Source: Betaproteobacteria bacterium (GTDB taxonomy: Bacteria > Pseudomonadota > Gammaproteobacteria > Burkholderiales > SG8-39). From it: 33,032 nucleotides of DNA. Within the stretch, counting starts at the first letter, position 1. Each line of letters starts with the position of its first letter. Made by a program: the position numbers and the translations under genes. Location of the stretch: contig JACQTO010000260.1 in the NCBI GenBank assembly GCA_016210745.1, positions 1 through 33,032 on the forward strand, given 5' to 3'. The notes under the pieces are model-generated. The model was not told the origin of the DNA, did not search any database, and worked only from the letters and a program-made list of their open reading frames with translations. This document shows positions 24,930 to 33,032 of this stretch, one piece after another.

Positions 24930-25595
24930 ATGGGTCTGCTCGACGACCTAAAGAAACAGGCCGAGATGGTGAAGACGCAACAGTTGTCCCAGGATTCACT
25001 GCGGGACGACGCCATCAAGCTGGTCGAGGACAAGATGAAGCAGACGTTCCATTACCTGAACGATCTGCTCAAGCAGCTTGCAGTCATCAAGCCGACCAAC
25101 CCGATGGTCTACTCGGTTCCCGGGGTGGGAGATCTTTCCAGCCTCCAGTTCTTCGAATCTTTCATCGACTTCCGGCGCAAGCGGATCAACGACAAGGACC
25201 ACTTCGATGTCGTCACGTTCTACCTCAAGTGGAGTTCGGGCGAAAACCTCGTGGTTGAGCGCGATATGCCGGTTACGGCGCAAAAGGTGCGGGATCTGCT
25301 GTACAGCTACAACTTGAAATTCACCGAGGAGGAGACCAAGAACGAGCGCGGTATGGTGGCGAAAACAAAGTTCACGGTGCAGCCCGCCATCGTGACCGAT
25401 GTCACCATCAAGGCCGATCACGAGCAGGGGCGGTTGCTGATCACCGCCAAGAACCTGCTGCGTCTCGGACGCGACGACTTCGTCGTTCCCGCCGGTGAAA
25501 TAAACGATGCGATGCTGGAAGAATTCGCCAAGTCGCTGATCGGGCAGGCAAGCGGATTCCGCAAGTTTCGCTCGGTGTCGGGCCCCCCTCGCTGA
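24930..25595 (+). CDS. Conserved-looking protein of unknown function
   Basis: I do not recognise this 221-residue product. It begins MGLLDDLKKQAEMVKTQQ, and residues 1-50 look helical and amphipathic, ending LVEDKMKQTFHYLNDLLKQL. A mixed alpha/beta region contains FDVVTFYLKWSSGENLVVER and a charged KFTEEETKNERG turn. A C-terminal segment with TVQPAIVTDVTIKADHEQG and ITAKNLLRLGRDDF is probably beta-rich. There is no signal peptide, membrane helix or cysteine motif, so it is probably cytoplasmic. The ATG at 24930 has GGAG seven bases upstream. Codon use resembles the neighbours. It follows ksgA by 75 bases and is closed downstream by a repeat copy. Confidence 0.85.
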   Translation: MGLLDDLKKQAEMVKTQQLSQDSLRDDAIKLVEDKMKQTFHYLNDLLKQLAVIKPTNPMVYSVPGVGDLSSLQFFESFIDFRRKRINDKDHFDVVTFYLKWSSGENLVVERDMPVTAQKVRDLLYSYNLKFTEEETKNERGMVAKTKFTVQPAIVTDVTIKADHEQGRLLITAKNLLRLGRDDFVVPAGEINDAMLEEFAKSLIGQASGFRKFRSVSGPPR

Positions 25596-25614
25596 GGATT
25601 CCGGCTATCCCGGT

Positions 25615-25733
25615 TTAGTCGGTTCTAAATTCGTCTCCCCCTTTTCGCGCAGTTGCAAGCAACTGCGCGAAAAGGGGGAGATTGATAAAGGGCAAAAATT
25701 AGCTTCCTTGGTTCCGGCTCGTCCGGCTTAGGA
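25615..25733 (+). repeat. Dispersed hairpin repeat, shortened copy D
   Basis: This copy has TTAGTC joined directly to GGTTCTAAATTCG, so it lacks about 40 bases present in B and C (the GTTGACAA and GGCGAAGATTT blocks). The hairpin is the longest: arms at 25634-25656 and 25659-25681 pair perfectly over 23 bases with an AA loop, around CGCGCAG/CTGCGCG. It ends GGCTTAGGA, followed by GCCGTCCCC. It lies between the convergent unknown gene and gloA and may also end transcripts. Confidence 0.85.
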
Positions 25734-25763
25734 GCCGTCCCCGTTTGCCCCCCTCGCGCGCTG

Positions 25764-26147
25764 TCACTTGCGCTGGACCAGCTCCAGCTTGTAGCCGTCG
25801 GGGTCCTCGACGAACGCAATCACGGTGGCGCTGAACTTCATCGGACCGGCCTCGCGAGTCACCTTGCCGCCGCGGCTCTTGATCTCTTCGCAGGCTTTGT
25901 AGGCGTCGTCGACGGCAATCGCTATGTGGCCGAAGGCATTGCCAAGCTCGTAGCTCGAGACTCCCCAGTTGTGGGTGAGTTCGATGACGGCGTTCTCGGA
26001 CTCGTCGCCGTAACCGATAAAGGCGAGCGTGAACTTCCCCTCCGGATAGTCCTTGCGGCGCATCAGCTTCATCCCGAGCACCTCGGTGTAGAAGCGAAGC
26101 GAGCGTTCAAGATCGACCACACGGATCATGGTATGAAGGATGCGCAT
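25764..26147 (-). CDS. gloA: Lactoylglutathione lyase (glyoxalase I)
   Basis: GloA isomerises the hemithioacetal of methylglyoxal and glutathione to S-lactoylglutathione. The 127-residue protein has the glyoxalase fold and all four expected metal ligands: His5 ([10 protein letters not shown]), Glu near residue 56 ([10 protein letters not shown]), His near 74 (GHIAIAVDD) and Glu near 122 (GYKLELVQ). Length and sequence are close to the Ni-dependent E. coli enzyme. AGGAGA seven bases before the ATG supports the start. It ends the lnt-to-gloA series, 22 bases after the YgjP-like gene. Confidence 0.95.
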   Translation of the reverse strand: MRILHTMIRVVDLERSLRFYTEVLGMKLMRRKDYPEGKFTLAFIGYGDESENAVIELTHNWGVSSYELGNAFGHIAIAVDDAYKACEEIKSRGGKVTREAGPMKFSATVIAFVEDPDGYKLELVQRK

Positions 26148-26169
26148 CTTGGGTCTCCTGTGCGGATGG

Positions 26170-26979
26170 TCACAATTCGGGCAGTGAGCGCCCGAGGCGA
26201 TTGAGTTCGCGCCGGACCTCGGCGTAGTCGGGAACGGCGCTTGCCACCACAGCCCAGAACCGCGGCGAGTGATTGAGCTGCTTCAAGTGAGCCAGCTCGT
26301 GCACGACGACGTAATCGATCAGGCGCGGCGGCAAGTGGTATAGCCGCCAGTTCAGCAGCACGCGAGCGCCGCCGCGGCCCTTCGCTTGGCAGCTTCCCCA
26401 TCGCGTTCTCGCTTTCGACAGCCCGAGGGAGGGCAAGGGCACGCCGAGCGCCGCAGCGAAATGCGCAAGGCGCTCCTGGAAAAGCGCCAGCGCGCGCGAG
26501 CGCAGCCACTCGAGCGCCTGCTCCGGCCACCGCTCGATATTGTCCGCGGGCAGAATGAGACAGTCGCCGACCAGGCCGACGCCGGCGCCGACTCCGGCGC
26601 GCAGGCAGACCGTGCGCCCAAGCACGGGCAGACTCGCACCGTCCTGCCAGCGCATGGGGTGCGGACGCATCGTGCATTCGGCCAGGCGCCGCGCGATCCA
26701 GCGTTCTTTCTCGCGAATGAACGCTTCGACTTCGGCTATCGGGGTGTAGCGCGGCGCACGCGCTTCCAACTGGCCGGATTCGATGGAAATTCCAATGCTG
26801 CGCCGGCGCGCGCGCACCAATCGGTACGCCAACTCCCCGCTCTCGAGCCGAACCCGCCTGGGCGTTCCTTTACCGGGCGCCGGGCGCTCCTTCGCATCGG
26901 CCTCGGGGTGCTGCACGGAAAATTCGAACGGCGTCGGCGCCGATCCGAACGGCAACTCGAGCTGCTTCAAATCGGACAT
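26170..26979 (-). CDS. YgjP-like metal-dependent hydrolase (M48-type HExxH)
   Basis: This 269-residue protein belongs to the YgjP/DUF45 family (COG1451). After a variable N-terminus (about 1-55) comes the family strand [20 protein letters not shown], then [13 protein letters not shown], the [11 protein letters not shown] motif and the zinc-binding [18 protein letters not shown] (HExxH with a downstream His). The E. coli homologue has been reported to have nucleotide pyrophosphatase activity, although the fold resembles zinc peptidases, so the substrate here is uncertain. The ATG at 26979 overlaps the plsC end by 13 bases with GAGG just before it. Confidence 0.85.
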   Translation of the reverse strand: MSDLKQLELPFGSAPTPFEFSVQHPEADAKERPAPGKGTPRRVRLESGELAYRLVRARRRSIGISIESGQLEARAPRYTPIAEVEAFIREKERWIARRLAECTMRPHPMRWQDGASLPVLGRTVCLRAGVGAGVGLVGDCLILPADNIERWPEQALEWLRSRALALFQERLAHFAAALGVPLPSLGLSKARTRWGSCQAKGRGGARVLLNWRLYHLPPRLIDYVVVHELAHLKQLNHSPRFWAVVASAVPDYAEVRRELNRLGRSLPEL

Positions 26980-27680
26980 AGCCTCGCCATGCGCGTCTCG
27001 ATCCATTCCTCCGCTTTGGCGTTGAGCGCCTCGGGGCTCAGTCCGGCGGGATCGATGGGCGCGCCGATCTGCACGGTAATCGTTCCGGGTCGCTTGACGA
27101 AGGCGTTCTTGCCCCAGAACATCCCCGCGTTGTGCGCCACGGGGACCACGGGGATGCTCAGGCGCGACGCGAGCCAGGCGGCGCCGACGTGATATTTTCC
27201 GCGCTTCCCGGGCGCCATGCGTGTGCCTTCGGGGAAAATGAGTATCCAGAATCCCTGCGCCACGCGCTTGCGTCCAAACCCGACCAGGCGCTTGGCCGCG
27301 TGGGTGCCCCGGCTGCGATCGATCGCGATCGGGCTCATCAGCGCCAGGCCCCAACCGAAAAACGGGATCCACAGCAGTTCGCGCTTGAGTACGTGCACGT
27401 GCGGTGGAAAAATGAGCTGGAAGGCGATCGTTTCCCAGGCCGATTGGTGCTTCGAGACGATTACGGCCGGGGTGCGGGGCAGGTGCTCCAGTCCTTCGAC
27501 GCGATAATGAATGCCGAGCAATACCCGCGTGAGCCACATCACCGGGCGCGACCAGCCCGAGACCATGCGCCAGCGTGCCAGCGGCGGCAGCGGCAGCATC
27601 AGCAATGCGATCATCGCGTACGGCGGCGTAACGAGGAGCAGCGCAGCCAGAAAAAGGACGGACCGTACCAGGTTGATCAC
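26967..27680 (-). CDS. plsC: 1-acyl-sn-glycerol-3-phosphate acyltransferase
   Basis: PlsC acylates lysophosphatidate to phosphatidate at the inner membrane. The 237-residue protein has an N-terminal membrane segment (about 1-35), the acyltransferase block I as SKHQSAWETIAF, block II around PFFGWGLALM, block III as FPEGTRMAPGK and block IV as IPVVPVAHNAG. Block I has Glu where the textbook HX4D has Asp, a variant I believe is common in betaproteobacterial homologues. I chose the GTG at 27680, which overlaps the gmhB stop as GTGA; a TTG at 27686 is possible. Neighbour gmhB serves LPS heptose, so the cluster is envelope-related. Confidence 0.9.
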   Translation of the reverse strand: MINLVRSVLFLAALLLVTPPYAMIALLMLPLPPLARWRMVSGWSRPVMWLTRVLLGIHYRVEGLEHLPRTPAVIVSKHQSAWETIAFQLIFPPHVHVLKRELLWIPFFGWGLALMSPIAIDRSRGTHAAKRLVGFGRKRVAQGFWILIFPEGTRMAPGKRGKYHVGAAWLASRLSIPVVPVAHNAGMFWGKNAFVKRPGTITVQIGAPIDPAGLSPEALNAKAEEWIETRMARLCPI

Positions 27681-28210
27681 GCGCAAAGCGCCTCGGCGAC
27701 CGCCGCCAAGTCGGCAAAAATCAGCGTCGATCCGGGCAGGTTGCCTTCAGCGCGTGTTTTCGTCCCCTTGCCGCTGAGAACCAGAATCGGCTGCGCGCCC
27801 GCTGCGACCGCGGCCTGCAGATCGGCTCGCGTGTCGCCGACCGCGGGCACGCGCTCCAGCGGAACATTGAAGCGCTCGGCGATCGCTGCATACATGCCGG
27901 GGTTCGGCTTGCGGTAAGGTGAATTCGATTCCGGGAGGTCCGGACTGTAGAAGATCGCGTCGATGCGCCCGCCGGCCTGGTTGACCGCACGGTGCATCTT
28001 GGCGTGGATCGCGTTCAGAGTGGCCATGTCGAACAGGCCGCGGCCAATCCCGGACTGGTTGGTCGCGACCGCGATGCCGTACCCGGACTGGGTCAACCGG
28101 GCAATTGCCTCCAGGCTGCCCGGGATCGGGCGCCACTCATCCGGGCCCCTGATGTACTCGTCGCTGTCGTAATTGATGACCCCGTCGCGGTCGAGGATGA
28201 TGAGCTTCAT
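27677..28210 (-). CDS. gmhB: D-glycero-D-manno-heptose-1,7-bisphosphate 7-phosphatase
   Basis: GmhB is a HAD phosphatase that removes the C7 phosphate from heptose 1,7-bisphosphate on the way to ADP-heptose for LPS core. The 177-residue protein has LIILDRDGVINYDSDEY (Asp nucleophile and acid/base), VATNQSGIGRG, RKPNPGM and AVGDTRADLQAA. The zinc-binding Cys/His cluster seen in E. coli GmhB between the second and third motifs is absent: here the stretch reads FYSPDLPESNSPYRKPNPGM. It overlaps glyS (ATGA) and plsC (GTGA). A related histidinol-phosphatase-type HAD role is the main alternative. Confidence 0.87.
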   Translation of the reverse strand: MKLIILDRDGVINYDSDEYIRGPDEWRPIPGSLEAIARLTQSGYGIAVATNQSGIGRGLFDMATLNAIHAKMHRAVNQAGGRIDAIFYSPDLPESNSPYRKPNPGMYAAIAERFNVPLERVPAVGDTRADLQAAVAAGAQPILVLSGKGTKTRAEGNLPGSTLIFADLAAVAEALCA

Positions 28211-30261
28211 GCGGCGAGCTTCGAGATGTCGGCGACGCGGTTTATCGCCTGGCGCATATCGGCGAGCAGCGCAAGCCGATTTTCGCGCAGCTGCTTGTCC
28301 TCGACCATGACCATCACCGTATCGAAGAACGCATCCACCGGTTGTTTGAGAGGGGCGAAGGTCTTCAAGTATCCGGCAAAGTCGCCGGAGTCGAAATAAG
28401 GCTTGGCCGACTCCAGGGCGCGGCGCAACGCGTCATGCAGCGACAGTTCGGCGCGCTCCACGAGCGCCGAGGGGTCGGCATTGGCGTAGGACTCGCCCTT
28501 GGATTGGGCCTGTCGAAGAATATTCGCAATCCGCTTGTTCGCCGCGGCCAAGCTCTCGGCCTCCGGAAGCGCCGAGAATTCCCGCACTGCCTGGAGCATG
28601 CGCCGCAGCAGGTCGATGTTCACCGGATGCAGGCACAAGACGGCTTCGACTTCGTTGGCGCTATAGCCCAGCTCCAGGAGGTATCCGCGCGCTCGCTCGT
28701 AAATGAACAGGATAAGGTCGGTGCGTGCGTCGGCGAGTTTGCGCTCGAATCCCTTGAAAGCCGCGCTGACGAGCTGATCGACGGGGATGGCGATCGATTG
28801 CTCGATCAATATCCGGATGACGCCGAGCGCCGCGCGGCGCAGACCGAAGGGATCTTTGTCTCCGGTGGGCTGCTGTCCGATGCCGAAGAGTCCGGCAAGC
28901 GTGTCGAGTTTGTCGGCCAGCGCCACGGCGCACGATACGGGGCCCCGAGGCAGCGCGTCGCCCGCAAAGCGCGGCCGATAGTGCGCCCCGATCGCATCGG
29001 CTACCTCGGGCGGCTCGCCGTCGTGGAGGGCGTAATAGCGGCCCATGATGCCCTGCAGCTCCGGAAATTCGCCCACCATGCCGGTGAGCAAATCGGCTTT
29101 GGCGAGCCAGCCCGCGCGCTCGGCGTGCGCCGCATCGGCGCCGATCCGGCGCGCAATGTCGCCGGAGAGCAGCTGGATGCGCTCGACGCGTTCGAGCTGG
29201 GTGCCGAGCTTGTTGTGGTAGACCATGGTTGCCAGCTGCGGCACGCGTGCCTCCAGCCGCGCGCGCCGGTCCTGATGGTAGAAAAACCGCGCGTCCTCCA
29301 GCCGCGGGCGCACCACGCGCTGGTTGCCCGCGACGATGTGGCGCGGATCGGCCACCTGCAGGTTGCTGACGATGAGAAACTTCGACAACAGCCGCTCGTT
29401 GGCATCGAACAGCGGAAAATATTTCTGGTTCTGCCGCATGGTGAGGATCAGGCACTCCTGCGGCACTTCGAGAAACTCCGGATCGAATTCGCCGGCGTAG
29501 ACGCTGGGATGTTCGACCAGTGCGGTGACCTCGTCAAGCGTGTCGCGGTATTCGCCCAGGCTTGCGCCGAGCCGCGTCGCTTGCGAGAACAGGGCCTCCT
29601 CGATCGAGGCTTTGCGTTCATCGAAGCTGGGTACAACCCTACCGTCGCCTTTGAGTACTCGTTCGTAATCGTCGGCGTGACCGACGACAATATCGCCCTT
29701 GCTCATGAACCGATGACCGCGCGTAATGTTGCGCGAAGCAACTCCTAGCACAGTACCAGGCACGACCCGATCGCCGTGCAGCATGACTAGACCATGCACC
29801 GGCCGAACGAACTGAGCGTCGCCGTCGCCCCAACGCATCAGCTTCGCGATAGCCAGCTTCTTCAGCGCTGCCGTTACGATTTCAGCGAGAACGGCATCCA
29901 GCGTTGTCCCGATTGCCGTAACGCGGGCGACAAATACCTCGCCTTTCGGGGTCTGTTTTTTTTCCAGTGACTCCGGTGCAATCCCATTTTTTTTCGCAAA
30001 GCCGGTAATCGCTTGCGTCGGCGCCCCGGTTGACGGACCTTGCACTTCGCGATGGACATCGGGTGAGCGCTCACGCACCGCAGGAACGCACACTGCGATA
30101 CGGCGCGGCGTCGCGTAGAAATTGAAGTCGACAACCGATTCAATAAATCGATGCGAGGCGAGCCCGTCGAGCACCTTAAGCGCGAAGTCTGATCCAAGCT
30201 GTTTCAGGGACTTGGGCGGTAACTCCTCTGTGAGGAGTTCAACGAGCAGCGTTGGGTTCAT
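28207..30261 (-). CDS. glyS: Glycine-tRNA ligase, beta subunit
   Basis: GlyS is the large subunit of the bacterial alpha2-beta2 glycyl-tRNA synthetase and binds tRNA. The 684-residue protein starts LLVELLTEELPPKSLKQLG and shows the family segments LMRWGDGDAQFVRPVHGLV, QECLILTMRQNQKYFPLFD, LADKLDTLAGLFGIGQQPTG and DPFGLRRAALGVIRIL. The C-terminal region is a predicted anticodon-binding helical domain. It follows glyQ after three bases and overlaps gmhB. The first roughly 210 codons (about 29630-30261) are clearly less GC-rich than the rest, hinting at mosaic origin. Confidence 0.97.
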   Translation of the reverse strand: MNPTLLVELLTEELPPKSLKQLGSDFALKVLDGLASHRFIESVVDFNFYATPRRIAVCVPAVRERSPDVHREVQGPSTGAPTQAITGFAKKNGIAPESLEKKQTPKGEVFVARVTAIGTTLDAVLAEIVTAALKKLAIAKLMRWGDGDAQFVRPVHGLVMLHGDRVVPGTVLGVASRNITRGHRFMSKGDIVVGHADDYERVLKGDGRVVPSFDERKASIEEALFSQATRLGASLGEYRDTLDEVTALVEHPSVYAGEFDPEFLEVPQECLILTMRQNQKYFPLFDANERLLSKFLIVSNLQVADPRHIVAGNQRVVRPRLEDARFFYHQDRRARLEARVPQLATMVYHNKLGTQLERVERIQLLSGDIARRIGADAAHAERAGWLAKADLLTGMVGEFPELQGIMGRYYALHDGEPPEVADAIGAHYRPRFAGDALPRGPVSCAVALADKLDTLAGLFGIGQQPTGDKDPFGLRRAALGVIRILIEQSIAIPVDQLVSAAFKGFERKLADARTDLILFIYERARGYLLELGYSANEVEAVLCLHPVNIDLLRRMLQAVREFSALPEAESLAAANKRIANILRQAQSKGESYANADPSALVERAELSLHDALRRALESAKPYFDSGDFAGYLKTFAPLKQPVDAFFDTVMVMVEDKQLRENRLALLADMRQAINRVADISKLAA

Positions 30262-30264
30262 GGC

Positions 30265-31152
30265 CTAGGCGACCATTGCGGAGCGCGCAAGCATCGGAAA
30301 GCCGAGTCGCTCGCGCGACTCGTAATACGCCTGCGCCACCATGCGCGCCAGAGTTCGCACGCGGCCGATGTAGGCGGCGCGCTCGGTGGTCGAGACGGCG
30401 CCGCGCGCGTCGAGCAGGTTGAAGGTGTGCGAACATTTCATCACCATCTCGTATCCGGGAAGCGGGAGCCCGGCCTCGATAAGGCGCTTCGCCTCGCGCT
30501 CGAAGTCGCCGAACTGCGACAGCAGCCATTGCGCATTGGCGTGCTCGAAGTTGTACTTCGATTGTTCGACCTCGTTCTGGTGGAACACGTCGCCATAGGT
30601 GACCCCGGGTGTCCAAACCAGATCGAACACGTTTTCCTTGTCCTGCAAGTACATGGCCAGCCGCTCCAGGCCATAGGTAATTTCGCCGAGCACCGGCTTG
30701 CACTGCAGGCTTCCCACTTCCTGGAAGTAAGTGAATTGGGTCACTTCCATGCCGTCCAGCCACACCTCCCAGCCCAGTCCCCAGGCACCCAGCGTCGGGG
30801 ACTCCCAATCGTCTTCGACAAAGCGGATGTCGTGCACGGCGGTGTCGATGCCCAGCGCACGCAAGGATTCGAGGTACAGGTCCTGGATGTCGTGCGGCGA
30901 AGGCTTGAGCACCACCTGGTACTGATAATAATGCTGCAGGCGGTTCGGGTTTTCGCCGTAGCGGCCGTCCTTGGGACGGCGCGAGGGCTGCACATACGCC
31001 GCTCGCCAGGGCTCGGGGCCGATCGCGCGCAAAAAAGTGGCGGTGTGGAAGGTGCCGGCGCCGACCTCCATGTCGTAGGGCTGCAACAGAACGCAGCCGC
31101 GCGCGCTCCAGAAATCCTGAAGCGCGAGAATGAGTTGCTGAAAGGTTTGCAT
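30265..31152 (-). CDS. glyQ: Glycine-tRNA ligase, alpha subunit
   Basis: GlyQ is the catalytic subunit that activates glycine with ATP and charges tRNA-Gly. The 295-residue protein contains [20 protein letters not shown], the highly conserved [59 protein letters not shown] and [13 protein letters not shown]. Length is typical (about 300). The ATG at 31152 lies 13 bases after the lnt stop. The two synthetase genes are adjacent and almost certainly cotranslated. Confidence 0.97.
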   Translation of the reverse strand: MQTFQQLILALQDFWSARGCVLLQPYDMEVGAGTFHTATFLRAIGPEPWRAAYVQPSRRPKDGRYGENPNRLQHYYQYQVVLKPSPHDIQDLYLESLRALGIDTAVHDIRFVEDDWESPTLGAWGLGWEVWLDGMEVTQFTYFQEVGSLQCKPVLGEITYGLERLAMYLQDKENVFDLVWTPGVTYGDVFHQNEVEQSKYNFEHANAQWLLSQFGDFEREAKRLIEAGLPLPGYEMVMKCSHTFNLLDARGAVSTTERAAYIGRVRTLARMVAQAYYESRERLGFPMLARSAMVA

Positions 31153-31165
31153 GGAGGCGCGAATT

Positions 31166-32695
31166 TTACCGGCTTTCCACTCTTGCAGAAACCCGACGGC
31201 CGATGCCGCGCCAGAAGCTCAGGCATACGATCCAGAGCACCAGCAGCGCCGCCGTTGCAAGCGCCGGGACATTGCCCAGGCGCACGTAGGGCGTGGCGCC
31301 GGTGAACTGTTGCACAGCGCCGGTCAGGACCCCCTCGGCAAAGCCCGGGAGACGGCCGATCACGGTGCCGCGCTGATCGATGATGGCGGTCACGCCGGTG
31401 TTGGTAGCGCGCAGCATGGCGCGCCCGGTCTCGAGCGCGCGCATGCGCGAGATCTGCAGGTGCTGCGCCGGTGCGAGCGAATCGCCGAACCAGGCGACGT
31501 TGCTCACATTGACGAGCAGCGTCGCTTTGGGCAGCTGGCGGATGATCTCCTCGCCGAACGCGTCCTCGTAGCAAATGTTGACCGCGACCCGGGCGCCGCC
31601 TGCCTCGAGCGGTTGCTGCAGATCGCTGCCGCTGTCGAAATCGGCAAGCGGGATGCGCAGCACCGAAACGATCCAGCCGAATTCGGGCGGCACGAACTCC
31701 CCTAAAGGAACAAGGTGGACCTTGCTGTAGCGCTGCGGAGGCGAGGCGCCCAGCGTTACCACGCCGTTGGTCATGCGCCCGCCGGGCTCGCGCAGCGGCA
31801 CGCCCAGGAGGATATCGGCCCCGCGCGAGCCGGCGTGGTGCGCGAGTTCGGCCAGATAGCGCGGGTCGACCGCATCGAGAAAGCGCGGAATGGCGGTCTC
31901 CGGCAGCACGACGAGCTGCGCATCGCTTGCGAGCACCAGCCTGCGGTAGGTGTCCAGGGTCACTGCGTAGCGGCGCGGATCGAACTTGAGGCTCTGCGGA
32001 ATATTGCCCTGGACCAAGGCGACGCGCACCGGTTCGGCAACGGGCCGGGTCCACTCGATCGCACGCAATCCCTGGCCGGCGGCAACGAGCAGCACGATGG
32101 CGGCGACGGCAGGCACGCGCGCACGTCCTGCGCCAAGCACGAGCAGCGCGAGCCCCGAGAGCAGGCAGGTCGCGAAAGATACGCCGAACATGCCGGCGAT
32201 AGGCGCGAAGCCGGCAAGCGGCGTATCGATCTGCGAATAGCCCACCGAAAGCCACGGGAAACCCGTGAGCAGCCAGCTCCGCAGCCACTCCGCGAGGGTC
32301 CACAGCGCCGGAACCAGGACGAGGAACCGGAGGGGAGGGCTTGCGCCGATGCGCGCCTGGAGCGAGCCGACCAGCGCCGGGAACAGCGCAAGATAACAGC
32401 AGAAGGCGAGTGTGGCCGCTGCGGCGAGCGGGGCGGGCATCATGCCGAACTCGTGCAGACTGACGTATATCCAGGACACGCCCGTGCCGAAGTGTCCGAG
32501 CCCGAAAGCAAAGCCGAGCGCGGCCGCGCGCCGCGGCGAGTCGGCCCGCTGCCAGAGGTAATAGAGCAGCGCCAGCGCCGCGGGGGCGAGCGCAAAGTAT
32601 TGCGGCACGGAGAACGCTGCGACCGAAATCGCGCCTGCGGCGAATGCCGAGAGCATCGCCCGGCGCCCCGTAGCGAGGAGCGAGGCGGGGTTCAA
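31166..32695 (-). CDS. lnt: Apolipoprotein N-acyltransferase
   Basis: Lnt adds the third acyl chain to the N-terminal cysteine of lipoproteins at the inner membrane. The 509-residue protein has several membrane helices in its first 200 residues and a nitrilase-like domain at about 218-460. The catalytic triad is visible: Glu266 ([10 protein letters not shown]), Lys325 ([13 protein letters not shown]) and Cys375 (NICYEDAFG). A final helix follows ([15 protein letters not shown]). I chose the TTG at 32695, which overlaps the corC stop as TTGA and leaves about 13 residues before the first helix. The ATG at 32656 would begin at the helix itself. Confidence 0.93.
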   Translation of the reverse strand: MNPASLLATGRRAMLSAFAAGAISVAAFSVPQYFALAPAALALLYYLWQRADSPRRAAALGFAFGLGHFGTGVSWIYVSLHEFGMMPAPLAAAATLAFCCYLALFPALVGSLQARIGASPPLRFLVLVPALWTLAEWLRSWLLTGFPWLSVGYSQIDTPLAGFAPIAGMFGVSFATCLLSGLALLVLGAGRARVPAVAAIVLLVAAGQGLRAIEWTRPVAEPVRVALVQGNIPQSLKFDPRRYAVTLDTYRRLVLASDAQLVVLPETAIPRFLDAVDPRYLAELAHHAGSRGADILLGVPLREPGGRMTNGVVTLGASPPQRYSKVHLVPLGEFVPPEFGWIVSVLRIPLADFDSGSDLQQPLEAGGARVAVNICYEDAFGEEIIRQLPKATLLVNVSNVAWFGDSLAPAQHLQISRMRALETGRAMLRATNTGVTAIIDQRGTVIGRLPGFAEGVLTGAVQQFTGATPYVRLGNVPALATAALLVLWIVCLSFWRGIGRRVSARVESR

Positions 32696-33032
32696 ATCCG
32701 TTCCGGCAGCTTTTGCACCGACAGCAGATACAGGCGCCGGCTGTCGGCGCGCAGCACCGCGAGTCGCACGCCGTCTACGGCGATCGCCTCGCCCCGCTTG
32801 GGCAGGCGGCCGAAGCTCTGCAGGACCAGACCGCCGACGGTGTCGAACTGCTCGTCGGAAAACTCGGTGCTGAAGGCGCGGTTGAAATCCCCGATCTCGG
32901 TCTGCGCCTTGACGCGCCACTGGTTTGCCGATTCCTGCACGATGTTGTCCTCGGTCTCGTCGAAGTCGTACTCGTCCTCGATCTCCCCGACGATCTGCTC
33001 GAGCACGTCCTCGATCGTGACCAGTCCTGCCA
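32692..33032 (-). CDS. corC: CorC/HlyC-family protein, C-terminal part (cut by window end)
   Basis: Only the last 112 or so residues are present; the gene continues past the window. AGLVTIEDVLEQIVGEIEDE is the end of the second CBS domain and its conserved linker. A CorC_HlyC transporter-associated domain follows (about the last 80 residues, EFSDEQFDTVGGLVLQSFGR and GEAIAVDGVRLAVLRAD). The family is linked to magnesium and cobalt homeostasis (CorC, YbeX). The corC-lnt order is widespread in Gram-negative bacteria. Its stop overlaps the lnt start. Confidence 0.9.
   Translation of the reverse strand, partial: AGLVTIEDVLEQIVGEIEDEYDFDETEDNIVQESANQWRVKAQTEIGDFNRAFSTEFSDEQFDTVGGLVLQSFGRLPKRGEAIAVDGVRLAVLRADSRRLYLLSVQKLPERI

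Noticed and set aside
28342..29748. A 468-codon open frame opposite glyS
   Set aside because: An antisense shadow of a well-conserved synthetase gene, with no motif or ribosome binding site.
32689..32699. GGTTCAAATCC resembling a tRNA T-arm
   Set aside because: No acceptor, D-arm or anticodon arm can be built from the flanking bases, and it lies across the corC stop and lnt start.

Overview
This 33-kb window is GC-rich chromosomal DNA from a betaproteobacterium. I cannot fix the genus. The evidence is gene order rather than any single gene: hemC-hemD-hemX-hemY, lptD-surA-pdxA-ksgA, amgK-murU-pepP-ubiH, dusB-fis-purH and corC-lnt-glyQ-glyS-gmhB-plsC are blocks I associate with that class. Nearly every gene is housekeeping. 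There is no prophage, plasmid, transposase, CRISPR array, rRNA or tRNA.

Layout. (1) 146-4059, plus strand: the hemCDXY operon for uroporphyrinogen III formation, with two membrane-anchored partner proteins. (2) 4062-4144: a perfect 24-bp inverted repeat between convergent hemY and nadC. (3) 4197-19082, all minus strand. In transcription order this is amgK-murU (cell-wall recycling), pepP, ubiH (ubiquinone), dusB-fis, purH, purD (purines), hemF (heme), a degenerate-Nudix regulator, then nadA-nadB-nadC (de novo NAD). (4) 19149-25595, plus strand: lptD-surA (outer-membrane biogenesis), pdxA (vitamin B6), ksgA (rRNA methylation) and a 221-residue protein I do not recognise. (5) 25764-33032, minus strand. 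In transcription order: corC (cut by the window end), lnt, glyQ, glyS, gmhB, plsC, a YgjP-like metalloprotein and gloA. Many neighbours overlap by 1-4 bases (ATGA, GTGA, TTGA, TGATG), which suggests translational coupling.

The less ordinary content lies between the genes. A roughly 160-bp dispersed repeat occurs four times (1-62, 11171-11328, 17250-17409, 25615-25733), always in the same orientation. It carries a long hairpin whose arms have changed in a compensatory way between copies. One copy is nested inside a second element of the GGGGTCAGAGTAAC type. That composite fills the whole murU-pepP gap and encodes the last codons and stop of murU. A cluster of three hairpins with related loop cores fills the surA-pdxA gap. 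AGGATTN heptamer runs precede purH and pdxA. Two identical-arm palindromes (ATACT-N7-AGTAT) lie at the nadA promoter, directly downstream of the Nudix-like regulator gene, and make a simple NAD-repression circuit likely.

No obviously new protein-coding system is visible. The best candidates for undescribed biology are the covarying hairpin repeat, its nested composite, the three-hairpin cluster and the NAD operator pair.
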